From CAYSBE01 sp046309355 (GTDB lineage Bacteria; Bacteroidota; Bacteroidia; UKL13-3): a stretch of DNA of 19,975 nt. Positions 1 through 7,537 of this stretch are shown one piece after another. Numbering within the stretch: the stretch's first letter is position 1; every line of letters starts with the position of its first letter. The position numbers and the translations under genes were made by a program. Where the stretch lies: assembly GCA_046309355.1 (NCBI GenBank), contig JBKCPL010000070.1, positions 1 through 19,975 on the forward strand, in the 5' to 3' direction. A model generated the notes under the pieces. It was not told where the DNA came from. It saw only the letters and a program-made list of their open reading frames with translations, and made no database searches.

Positions 1-69
1 CAATCACGTGTCGTTTAGCCAATACTTAAAAGACGTTGGGTCAGTTTGCCCTGTATTTCTGATTTTTAT

Positions 70-1146
70 TTACTGTCCTGCTTTTTGTCTCAGCATCATA
101 TCGGCCAGAACCAGTGCACACATGGCTTCTACTATAGGTACTGCACGTGGCACTACACACGGGTCGTGTCTTCCGGTTGCTGTAAGTTCTACCGCATTTC
201 CCATTGTATTCACGGTATGCTGCATTTTAGCAATGGTGGATACCGGCTTAAATGCACACCTGAAGTAAATGTCTTCGCCATTGCTTATGCCGCCCTGTAT
301 TCCTCCGCTGTTGTTGGTTTGTGTATGAATAGTATGGCCATCGTTTTCCCAAGTATCGTTTTGCTCACTGCCTTTTTTTGTGGCACCGTCAAATCCGCTT
401 CCGATATCAAATCCTTTGCACGCATTAATACTCAACATGGCTTTACCCAATTCAGCATGCAATTTGTCAAAAACGGGTTCTCCCCAGCCTGCAGGTACTC
501 CCTTGGCTACGCAGGCAATAATGCCACCCACACTATCTCCGGCTGCTTTGGTTTCGGCAATGAGTTGTTCCATCTGAGCTGCAGTTTCAGCATCGGGGCA
601 ACGCACGGCATTGTTTTCTGTAAGGCTCAAGTTTAGTTCGGTGTAGTGTTTTTGCAATCCAACTGATCCTACCTGCTGCACAAATGCCTGTATAGTTATT
701 CCATACTTACCCAGAAGCATTTTAGCTACAGCCCCTGCAGCCACACGTGCTGCTGTTTCGCGAGCAGATGCACGTCCGCTTCCTCTGTAATCGCGTATAC
801 CGTATTTGGCCTTGTAGGTATAATCGGCATGTGATGGGCGCCATACGTCTTTTAGTGTATCGTAGTCAGCAGACCGCTGATCGGTGTTTTTAATAAGTAT
901 ACATATCGGTGCACCGGTTGTTTTCCCTTCAAATACACCCGACACCACTTCTGCTTGTTCGGCTTCATTTCGTGAAGTGGTTAGCGCTGACTGTCCGGGC
1001 TTTCTGCGCTGCAGTTCCAAATGCAGGAGGTTGGCATCAAAAGATAATTGTGCAGGGCATCCGTCTATAACCACACCAATAGCCGGTCCGTGGCTTTCAC
1101 CAAATGTGGTGATGCGAAATAAAGTACCAAATGTGTTACCGGCCAT
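70..1146 (-). CDS. aroC: Chorismate synthase
   Basis: Converts 5-enolpyruvylshikimate-3-phosphate (EPSP) to chorismate, the last common step of aromatic amino-acid synthesis, using reduced FMN; cytosolic. The 358-residue protein has the full family length. Signature stretches are all present: GESHGPAIGVVIDG near residues 16-29, RGSGRASARETAARVAAGA at 121-139, SGGIQGGISNGEDI at 280-293 and GRHDPCVVPRAVPIVEAM at 325-342. The ATG start gives the usual N-terminus (MAGNTFGTLFRITTFGESHG). It is the third shikimate gene on this strand after aroB and aroA, but 213 bp separate it from aroA, so it may have its own promoter. Identification is secure. Confidence 0.97.
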   Translation of the reverse strand: MAGNTFGTLFRITTFGESHGPAIGVVIDGCPAQLSFDANLLHLELQRRKPGQSALTTSRNEAEQAEVVSGVFEGKTTGAPICILIKNTDQRSADYDTLKDVWRPSHADYTYKAKYGIRDYRGSGRASARETAARVAAGAVAKMLLGKYGITIQAFVQQVGSVGLQKHYTELNLSLTENNAVRCPDAETAAQMEQLIAETKAAGDSVGGIIACVAKGVPAGWGEPVFDKLHAELGKAMLSINACKGFDIGSGFDGATKKGSEQNDTWENDGHTIHTQTNNSGGIQGGISNGEDIYFRCAFKPVSTIAKMQHTVNTMGNAVELTATGRHDPCVVPRAVPIVEAMCALVLADMMLRQKAGQ

Positions 1147-1155
1147 GCTTGCAAA

Positions 1156-1170
1156 GTAATTTGAAATTAC
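1156..1170. repeat. 15-nt inverted repeat upstream of aroC
   Basis: GTAATTT-G-AAATTAC is a perfect 7+7 inverted repeat around one base, 9 bp before the aroC ATG. It overlaps a minus-strand sequence, TTACTTTG (1152-1159), one base away from the Bacteroidota -7 consensus TAnnTTTG, with TTT 19 bp further upstream. It could be an operator, or chance in AT-rich DNA. If the -7 match is real, the transcript would be almost leaderless. Confidence 0.3.
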
Positions 1171-1359
1171 GCGGAGTTAAAAGTATTTTCTATATTCCGG
1201 TAGCAAAGTAGCTGTCACTTGTTTTGACACCTAGTAAATAGGTAGATAGTTAGGAATTTTGTAATGCTGAGCAGGGGTGACGGGTGTAAAAAAAGTTCGG
1301 TTAGGTCACTCTGACTAAATGGCTACGAAGCAACTGTTGTACACCGCAAATCCTCTGCC

Positions 1360-2586
1360 TTATGTATACCTAATATCAAACCCCAGTTTCTGCAATTGCT
1401 GCCAGTAATCAGGAAACGATTTTTGCACCACTTCAGGATTCTCAATTTCTATTGCGTCAAAAACCAGCGCTAGGGGAGCAAACGCCATCGCCATGCGGTG
1501 ATCGCCATACGTTTTTATGCGCGGCACAACATCTACCGGGTAACTCACCGGAAGTATAGAGAGGGAATCACTCGTTGTAGATACCGAAAAACCGCATTTG
1601 TTTAGTTCGGTGCTCAAGGCATCCAGTCGATTGGTTTCCTTATGTTGCAGGTGGGCTATATTTGTAAACACCGCACGAATGCCGCGGGCGGCAAAAAGCA
1701 CCGCCAGCGTTTGTACCATATCGGGATAATGGCTCATGTTGTACTCACACTCATTCAGCATGAGTTGTGTTTTTTCCAAAACCGCACCTTCAGGTGTAAA
1801 GTGCGTAGTTACTCCAAAACGCTCCATGTAGGCAGCTATAATTTTATCGCCTTGTGTGTCTGTATCGTTCACATGAGGCAAAATTAGTGTGGCCTCTGCT
1901 GCCAGCGATACCATAGCATAGGCATAAGTTGCCGAACTCCAATCGGGTTCGCAGCTAAGGTTCACTGCCGTGTAGGGGTGTTGTTCGATGCGGATACATC
2001 CATGTTGCCTGTTTATGCGTGCACCGCATTTTTTCATCCACTCTTCAGTAAGTTGTATGTAGGGTTCTGATACCATATCCCGAGGCAACTCAATACACAA
2101 TTCATTAGTTAGGTAGGGCGCAATAAGCATTAAGGCTGAAACAAACTGACTGCTCATCCAGTTCTGTGGTGCTATGGTTCCGCCATGCAGCTGTTTTCCG
2201 CGAATATGTAGCGGAGGAAAACCCTCTTGGTCAATGTAATCTATATCCGCACCCAGGTAATGCAGTTCGTTTACCAGCTGTGCAATTGGACGTTGGTGCA
2301 TACGCTCGTTTCCGTGCAGTACAACATCGGTTGCTTTCAGGCTGAAATACGCGGCCAGTAACCTCATGCACGTGCCGGCATTTTGAAGGTTTATGACTCC
2401 GCTGTGTTGCTTCAGGGCCTGTTGCATTAGGCGAGTGTCATCTGCCTGCGACAGGTTATGCAGGTTAATGGTATCGGAACTCAGTGCCTGCATAATAAGT
2501 AGTCGGTTGCTTATACTTTTGGATGCAGGCAGCACACATGTGCCGTTTAGTTTTTTAGTAGCGTGCGAAATCCGCGCTATAGTCAT
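1360..2586 (-). CDS. aroA: 3-phosphoshikimate 1-carboxyvinyltransferase (EPSP synthase)
   Basis: Transfers enolpyruvyl from PEP to shikimate-3-phosphate. From the ATG at 2586 the protein is 408 residues. Visible active-site stretches: LPASKSISNR (19-28), NAGTCMRLL (69-77), MHQRPIAQL (96-104), SSQF (145-148), YPDMVQT (287-293), KETNRL (316-321) and GDHRMAMAFAPLAL (361-374). The reading frame is open up to 2634, but the ATG at 2586 overlaps the aroB stop as ATGA and starts directly on the conserved N-terminus, so I use it. This implies translational coupling to aroB. The residue after MR in the NAGT motif is Leu76, where the E. coli enzyme has Pro101; see findings. No class can be assigned with certainty by eye. 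Confidence 0.95.
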   Translation of the reverse strand: MTIARISHATKKLNGTCVLPASKSISNRLLIMQALSSDTINLHNLSQADDTRLMQQALKQHSGVINLQNAGTCMRLLAAYFSLKATDVVLHGNERMHQRPIAQLVNELHYLGADIDYIDQEGFPPLHIRGKQLHGGTIAPQNWMSSQFVSALMLIAPYLTNELCIELPRDMVSEPYIQLTEEWMKKCGARINRQHGCIRIEQHPYTAVNLSCEPDWSSATYAYAMVSLAAEATLILPHVNDTDTQGDKIIAAYMERFGVTTHFTPEGAVLEKTQLMLNECEYNMSHYPDMVQTLAVLFAARGIRAVFTNIAHLQHKETNRLDALSTELNKCGFSVSTTSDSLSILPVSYPVDVVPRIKTYGDHRMAMAFAPLALVFDAIEIENPEVVQKSFPDYWQQLQKLGFDIRYT

Positions 2587-3668
2587 AACGCATCGTAGTA
2601 GTTGAGGGCAGCAGCTATTTGAGCTTCGCTGCACGTTTGATCAATTATTCCTTTGCCAATTTTTTTAAGCAGTGTGAAGTTTATTTTTTCGTTGGTATTT
2701 TTCTTGTCGTTTCGCATCAGGCGTGTAAGCTCGGGAGTAAGTATACTACGCAACGAGTATTTGGGGAAATGTGCACTCAACACATCTGTTATTTGCTTTA
2801 GCTCTTTATTACTCAGGCCTGCATTCAGTTTTGAAAGGTATGCTTCGCACACCATACCTATGGCTACTGCTTCACCGTGTTTAAGCGGTTTGCTGTCGTG
2901 TTTGAGCGAGTATGCTTCCAGAGCATGTCCAATGGTATGTCCAAAATTCAGCAGTTTACGTTCGCCTTTTTCGAATGTATCGTTCTTAATCACCGACAGT
3001 TTAATTTTAACTGAACCCGGAATAAGATTAATCAGTTCATTGCGGTTTTGCAAAGGGGCAGACAGCACTTTTTCCCAGTATTTTTTGTCGGCAACAAGAC
3101 CGTGTTTTACAATTTCGGCATAGCCGTTTACCCATTCCTGTTCGGGAAGCGTATTTAAAAAGCGTGGGTGTATGTAAATATATTTAGGCTGTTTAAAAGT
3201 ACCAATCATATTTTTGGCATGCGCAAAATCGACTCCGGTTTTTCCACCCACTGATGCATCTACCATAGCCAGCAGTGTAGTGGGCACCTGTATAAAATCA
3301 ATGCCTCGCTTGTAAAGCGATGCGCACAGTCCGCCTAAATCGCTAACCATACCCCCCCCCAGGTTTATCAAGACACTTTTTCGATCGGCTTCATGTGTCA
3401 GCATTTCGTTCCACACCTGTTCGCAGTGTGCCAGGGTTTTATTTTTTTCGCCCGAAGGAATTTTCAGCAGATGAAATTGCAGTAAATAATTTTTAAGCAC
3501 AGGCAGGCAATACTTTTCGGTGTGGTCATCGGCCAAAACAAATACACGCGAATAGTCGTTGGCAATTAATTCCTGAAGCAGAAGTTCAAGCACATCGTTG
3601 CCTATGTGTATGGTGCACTCTTTATAGGTAAATACTTTCAAAATGAAAAAGTTAAAACATTCATACAA
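2583..3668 (-). CDS. aroB: 3-dehydroquinate synthase
   Basis: Cyclises DAHP to 3-dehydroquinate, the second shikimate step, using NAD and a divalent metal. Visible in the 361 residues: the glycine-rich NAD-binding stretch INLGGGMVSDLGG (101-113), PTTLLAMVDASVGGKTG (129-145), and the metal ligands Glu185 (YAEIVKHG), His244 (FGHTIGHA) and His264 (KHGEA). Its stop TGA lies inside the aroA start (ATGA). The N-terminus is uncertain: the ATG at 3668 adds residues MYECFNFFI before a possible TTG start at 3641 (LKVFTYKE), which looks closer to the family start. A run of nine G lies in the NAD-binding loop (see findings). The gene is divergent from proline dehydrogenase. Confidence 0.95.
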   Translation of the reverse strand: MYECFNFFILKVFTYKECTIHIGNDVLELLLQELIANDYSRVFVLADDHTEKYCLPVLKNYLLQFHLLKIPSGEKNKTLAHCEQVWNEMLTHEADRKSVLINLGGGMVSDLGGLCASLYKRGIDFIQVPTTLLAMVDASVGGKTGVDFAHAKNMIGTFKQPKYIYIHPRFLNTLPEQEWVNGYAEIVKHGLVADKKYWEKVLSAPLQNRNELINLIPGSVKIKLSVIKNDTFEKGERKLLNFGHTIGHALEAYSLKHDSKPLKHGEAVAIGMVCEAYLSKLNAGLSNKELKQITDVLSAHFPKYSLRSILTPELTRLMRNDKKNTNEKINFTLLKKIGKGIIDQTCSEAQIAAALNYYDAL

Positions 3669-3752
3669 TTAGCCACTGCAATCGGGCAAAAAGCTAATTT
3701 GCATGCGTAATTCACCGACAAATTAAGTTAATTCGCCCAAAATTTCAGCATA

Positions 3753-4952
3753 GTGCAAACATCATCCAAGCAATTACCTGTACACAGCCTGTCGTTTGAC
3801 AATACAGAAATAGCCTTTCAATCAAAATCCAGAGGCGACCTGCGCAGGTCGTACTGGCTGTTTAAAATTATCGGTTTCAATTGGCTGGTAAAGGCCGGCC
3901 CGGCATTGGTAAATGCAGCCTTTGCATTGAGGTTGCCAATTAAGGGACTTATCAAGGCTACCGTGTTCAGGCAATTTTGCGGAGGCGAAAGCATGAACGA
4001 TTGCGAGGCTACCATGCAGCATTTATATGCCTACGGCATAGGTTCTATACTCGATTATTCGGTGGAAGGCAAAGAGGCCGAAGAGGAATTTGAACACACA
4101 ACAGAAGAAATAATACTAACCATACACAAGGCAGCAGGCAATGCGCAAATTCCGTTCTGTGTATTTAAAACAACCGGTCTTGCACGCTTCGATTTGCTGG
4201 CAAAAGTAAACAGCCGCCAACCGTTAAGCCACGATGAGCAGCAGGAGTTTGATCGGGTTAAAAAACGTATTGAACGCATTTGCCGCATGGCTTTTGATAA
4301 GCGTGTGCGCATATTTATTGATGCCGAAGAAAGCTGGATACAGGATGCTATTGACGAACTGTGTCGCGACATGATGATTCAGTTTAATCAAACAGAGGCT
4401 ATTGTGTACAATACCATTCAGCTTTACCGGCATGACAGGCTTCAGTTTTTAAAAAACAGCCACCAAGATGCCATTAAGCATAGCTATAAGTTGGGTGTAA
4501 AACTGGTGCGGGGAGCCTATATGGAAAAAGAGCGTAAGAGGGCAACTGAGCTGGGTTATCCTTCGCCCATACAGCCCGATAAGATTGCCAGCGACCGCGA
4601 CTATGATGAGGCATTGCGCTATTGCGTTACGCATATGGATTGCATACGTATATGTGCAGGTACGCACAACGAAAGTAGCAGCATGTTACTGGCAAATCTT
4701 ATGCATGAGCATCACATTCAGCCATCCGATCAGCGTATCTATTTTTCGCAGCTGTTTGGCATGAGCGACCACATCAGCTATAACCTTTCGCATGCCGGAT
4801 ACAACGTGGCTAAGTACTTGCCCTACGGTCCGGTAAAAGCTGTATTGCCTTACCTGTTTCGCAGAGCTGCCGAAAATACATCTGTTAAAGGACAGGCAGG
4901 CAGGGAATTAACACTGCTAAACTACGAAGTAAACCGCAGAAAAGGCTTGTAG
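3753..4952 (+). CDS. Proline dehydrogenase, monofunctional
   Basis: Oxidises L-proline to pyrroline-5-carboxylate with FAD, passing electrons to quinone; probably at the inner face of the membrane. The 399 residues cover the PRODH barrel: ILDYSVEGKE (99-108), PFCVFKTTGLARFDLL (134-149), FIDAEESW (188-195), VYNTIQLYRHD (218-228), KLVRGAYMEKE (250-260), CAGTHNES (301-308) and FRRAAENTSVKGQ (369-381). The last holds the paired Arg typical of the substrate carboxylate site. There is no aldehyde-dehydrogenase domain, so this is not full PutA; the P5C dehydrogenase must be elsewhere. The start is GTG: an in-frame stop lies at 3729-3731 and no ATG fits before the conserved region. A later start near SLSFDN is possible. 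Confidence 0.93.
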   Translation: MQTSSKQLPVHSLSFDNTEIAFQSKSRGDLRRSYWLFKIIGFNWLVKAGPALVNAAFALRLPIKGLIKATVFRQFCGGESMNDCEATMQHLYAYGIGSILDYSVEGKEAEEEFEHTTEEIILTIHKAAGNAQIPFCVFKTTGLARFDLLAKVNSRQPLSHDEQQEFDRVKKRIERICRMAFDKRVRIFIDAEESWIQDAIDELCRDMMIQFNQTEAIVYNTIQLYRHDRLQFLKNSHQDAIKHSYKLGVKLVRGAYMEKERKRATELGYPSPIQPDKIASDRDYDEALRYCVTHMDCIRICAGTHNESSSMLLANLMHEHHIQPSDQRIYFSQLFGMSDHISYNLSHAGYNVAKYLPYGPVKAVLPYLFRRAAENTSVKGQAGRELTLLNYEVNRRKGL

Positions 4953-5121
4953 CTAACCTGTCAAGTTATTTGTGAGCCCAATAGCTTGTTTCGCGTACAT
5001 GCATTTTATAGTCAGTTATTTAAGAAATCAACACCCCTGTTGATACAGCGTGTACAAGTACCCATGCACATAATCGTTATTTGAACTGCCGTGAAACAAA
5101 AAATGTTTCACGAACGGCAAC
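4953..5121. other. Intergenic region before the hydrolase-parAB unit
   Basis: This stretch has no gene. It holds two inverted repeats. ATCAACA / TGTTGAT (5027-5033 and 5038-5044, CCCC loop) is a 7-bp stem with no T-run after it on the plus strand, so it is a poor terminator for the proline dehydrogenase gene. The second repeat (5090-5112) is listed separately. I found no good TAnnTTTG match here, so the promoter of the downstream unit is not located. Confidence 0.5.
5090..5112. promoter_or_regulatory. Inverted repeat with everted parS-like half-sites
   Basis: CGTGAAACA - AAAAA - TGTTTCACG is a perfect 9+9 inverted repeat ending 9 bp before the ATG of the MBL-hydrolase gene. The arms GTGAAACA and TGTTTCAC are each exactly one half of the well-known chromosomal parS palindrome (TGTTTCAC joined to GTGAAACA), but here they face outward around an A5 spacer. 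parA and parB follow in the same unit. It could be a ParB-family autoregulatory site, or an RNA hairpin in the leader that masks the start. Both are inferences. Confidence 0.4.
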
Positions 5122-5808
5122 ATGCAAATAAAATACCTCGGACACTCCTGCTTTCAACTGATAACCGGCCATGTGCGTATCGTTTTCGATCCGTTTATTC
5201 GTGGCAATACGTTGGCTGCGGAGGCAGGCATTGATATAGACGAAGTTGAAGCCGATTATATATTTATATCGCACGGGCACGATGATCACACAGCCGATTT
5301 ACTTTACCTGGCCGAAAAAACAGGAGCCACTGTCGTGTGCAGTTGGGAATTATACAGCTGGCTAAACAGACAAGGAATAACCAACGCACATCCTATGAAT
5401 GTGGGGGGGAAATGGAAGTTTGATTTCGGAACCGTGAAAATGACGTTTGCTGCACATTCCAGTTCGCTGCCCGATGGTACGTATGCCGGGGTAGCAGCCG
5501 GATACATGATAGAAGCCGAAGGTAAAACCATATACTATGCCGGTGACACTGCATTGCATAGCGAAATGAAGCTGCTACGCGAATTTCATAAAATAGACTG
5601 GGCCATTTTGCCTATAGGCGATAATTTTACGATGGACTATATAGATGCCGGACGTGCAGCTAACTTTTTAGGATGCAGACACATCATAGCCATGCACTAC
5701 GATACGTTCGGATTTATTAAAATTGATCATGCATCCGTGGAAAAGCATTTTGCCGAGCATGGTCTGGATTTACACTTATTACCAATAGGACATACACTAA
5801 CATTATAA
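5122..5808 (+). CDS. MBL-fold metal-dependent hydrolase, UPF0173 type
   Basis: A 228-residue metallo-beta-lactamase-fold protein. The metal motif HGHDDH is at 51-56, with further likely ligands His112 (AAHSSSLPDG), Asp142 (YYAGDT) and His192 (MHYDTFG). The start MQIKYLGHSCFQL and the GDTALHSEMK stretch match the UPF0173 hydrolase family, whose substrate is unknown. No signal peptide is seen, so it is cytosolic. It is the first gene of a tight unit: 11 bp separate it from parA, which is 9 bp from parB. Its position suggests shared expression with the segregation genes, not a shown functional link. The hydrolase fold is secure; the reaction is not known. Confidence 0.92.
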   Translation: MQIKYLGHSCFQLITGHVRIVFDPFIRGNTLAAEAGIDIDEVEADYIFISHGHDDHTADLLYLAEKTGATVVCSWELYSWLNRQGITNAHPMNVGGKWKFDFGTVKMTFAAHSSSLPDGTYAGVAAGYMIEAEGKTIYYAGDTALHSEMKLLREFHKIDWAILPIGDNFTMDYIDAGRAANFLGCRHIIAMHYDTFGFIKIDHASVEKHFAEHGLDLHLLPIGHTLTL

Positions 5809-5819
5809 CATCATATTCA

Positions 5820-6629
5820 ATGGGAAAAACGATTTCAATTGCAAACCAAAAAGGCGGAGTAGGGAAAACCACTACAGCCATAAACCTGGCAGCCAGTCTG
5901 GCTGTGCTCGAATACAAAACACTAATCGTAGATGCCGACCCTCAGGCCAATACTACATCACATCTCGGATTTGATCCCAATAATGTAAAAGTGGGCTTGT
6001 ATGAAGTGATGATAAACGATGCACAGGCAAAAGATACGGTACTCAAAACCGAGTTTCAGTATCTTGATTTGTTGCCTTGTAACCTTGACCTGGTAGGTGC
6101 GGAAATAGAACTGATTAACATTCCTAACCGCGAGCGTATTATGAAGCATGTACTCGATAAAGTGAAAAAGGACTACGACTTTATCATTATTGACTGCACG
6201 CCATCGCTGGGGTTGCTTACAACCAATGCACTCACCGCATCCGATTCAGTTATCATACCTGTACAGTGCGAATACTTTGCATTGGAAGGTCTTGGCAAAC
6301 TTCTGAACACTATTAAAATTATTCAAACCAACCTGAATCCCGATTTGCAGATAGAAGGTATGTTGCTTACTATGTACGATGTGCGTTTGCGACTAAGCAA
6401 TCAGGTTGTTGAAGAAGTAAAAATGCATTTTCAGCAACTGGTGTTTGATACCATCATTCAGCGCAATACTCGCCTGAGTGAAGCACCCAGTCATGGCAAG
6501 CCTGTTATTGCATACGATGCCGAATGCAAGGGAACTGTTAATTACCTGAACCTAGCCAAAGAACTGCTGCAGAAAAACGGACTATCAAAAATACCTTATA
6601 CCGCACTGGAACCAAATTCACTCAATTAA
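5820..6629 (+). CDS. parA: ParA/Soj-type chromosome partitioning ATPase
   Basis: ATPase that forms nucleoid-bound dimers and drives separation of ParB-bound origin regions. The 269 residues show the deviant Walker A KGGVGKTT (11-18), the second motif VDADPQANTT (37-46) and Walker B FIIIDCTPSLG (121-131). Arg189 and Arg191 lie in DVRLRLSNQV, a region that in ParA proteins contributes to non-specific DNA binding. The protein lacks the N-terminal helix-turn-helix of plasmid type Ia ParA, so it is the short chromosomal Soj type and probably does not itself repress the operon. It is 11 bp after the hydrolase gene and 9 bp before parB. Confidence 0.96.
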   Translation: MGKTISIANQKGGVGKTTTAINLAASLAVLEYKTLIVDADPQANTTSHLGFDPNNVKVGLYEVMINDAQAKDTVLKTEFQYLDLLPCNLDLVGAEIELINIPNRERIMKHVLDKVKKDYDFIIIDCTPSLGLLTTNALTASDSVIIPVQCEYFALEGLGKLLNTIKIIQTNLNPDLQIEGMLLTMYDVRLRLSNQVVEEVKMHFQQLVFDTIIQRNTRLSEAPSHGKPVIAYDAECKGTVNYLNLAKELLQKNGLSKIPYTALEPNSLN

Positions 6630-6638
6630 TCGAATACC

Positions 6639-7520
6639 ATGACAACAGTAAAACGCAACGGATTAGGCAAAGGACTAAGCGCATTGCTTAAAGATGCTGC
6701 CACCGATATTACCACCACCGAAGCCGCACCGGTAAATGCCACCAACGAAATTCTTATCAGTCAGATACAAGCTAACCCATTTCAGCCCCGTACCGAGTTT
6801 CAAGATGAAGCATTGAATGAGTTGGCAGACAGTATTCGCCTGCACGGAGTTATTCAACCTATCACTGTTCGCAAAATAGGCTATGATCAATACCAGATTA
6901 TTAGCGGTGAGCGCAGAACCCGAGCTTCCATTTTAGCCGGATTAACCAAAATTCCTGCTTACGTACGAGTAGCCAACGATCAGGAAATGCTGGAAATGGC
7001 GCTTATTGAAAACATACAGCGCGAAGAACTGAACCCGATTGAAATTGCATTGAGCTACAAACGCCTTATTGATGAGTGTAGTCTGAAGCAAGAAGAACTG
7101 GCCGAACGAGTTTCTAAAAACCGCACAACGGTTATAAACTATCTGCGCTTGCTCAAGCTACCCGATAGTATACAACGAGCCCTGAAAGAAGGCCGCATCA
7201 GCATGGGTCATGCCCGAGCCATCATCAATGTAGACGATCCGCAAAAGCAGGAATGGATGCTGGAGCAAATGTTGGCAAATGAGTTGAGTGTGCGTGATGT
7301 AGAATCACTGGTGCGTGAAAACAATACTGCCAAAGAAGCAAAAGGAAAAACAGTGACTACCGGAAAATCACACGTATTGACAGATGTTCAGAAGAAACTA
7401 AGTGAGCAACTGAATGCCCGTATAGTCATTAAATCGGATGACAACGGAAGAGGTGCCATTAAAATTGCGTTCCGTTCGCAAGCCGATTTACAGCGGATTC
7501 TTAATCTTATCAGCGAATAA
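6639..7520 (+). CDS. parB: ParB/Spo0J chromosome partitioning protein, CTP-dependent DNA clamp
   Basis: Binds parS, then closes as a CTP-dependent sliding clamp around DNA near the origin. The 293 residues show the short N-terminal ParA-stimulating patch NGLGKGLSALL (7-17), then the ParB/Srx CTP-binding domain: NPFQPRTEF (46-54), ISGERRTRAS (88-97, the GERR box) and ENIQREELNPIE (124-135). A helix-turn-helix at about 150-172 (QEELAERVSKNRTTVINYLR) and a C-terminal dimerisation segment (about 245-293) follow. It ends the unit; the next gene, aspartase, converges with 17 bp between stops. No canonical parS was found in this window. Confidence 0.96.
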   Translation: MTTVKRNGLGKGLSALLKDAATDITTTEAAPVNATNEILISQIQANPFQPRTEFQDEALNELADSIRLHGVIQPITVRKIGYDQYQIISGERRTRASILAGLTKIPAYVRVANDQEMLEMALIENIQREELNPIEIALSYKRLIDECSLKQEELAERVSKNRTTVINYLRLLKLPDSIQRALKEGRISMGHARAIINVDDPQKQEWMLEQMLANELSVRDVESLVRENNTAKEAKGKTVTTGKSHVLTDVQKKLSEQLNARIVIKSDDNGRGAIKIAFRSQADLQRILNLISE

Positions 7521-7537
7521 AAAAAGAAAACAGACTC

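Noticed and set aside
1..69. Possible partial gene at the left edge
   Set aside because: Only 69 bases beyond the aroC stop, with no recognisable motif in any frame.
46..636. A 196-codon open frame on plus, antisense to aroC
   Set aside because: Cys- and His-rich shadow of aroC with no domain or start signal; the aroC frame has all family motifs.
1213..1243. Two short hairpins (TGTCA/TGACA and ACCTA/TAGGT) in the aroA-aroC gap as an aroA terminator
   Set aside because: Five-bp stems without a T-run on the minus strand; not convincing.
1278..1315. GTGAC ... GTCAC inverted repeat in the aroA-aroC gap
   Set aside because: Five bases with a long spacer are expected by chance; no other support.
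2653..3123. A 156-codon open frame on plus, antisense to aroB
   Set aside because: Overlaps the aroB region holding its metal ligands; no evidence of its own.
5027..5044. ATCAACA-CCCC-TGTTGAT as terminator of the proline dehydrogenase gene
   Set aside because: A 7-bp AT-rich stem with no T-run after it; described within the intergenic entry but not called as a terminator.
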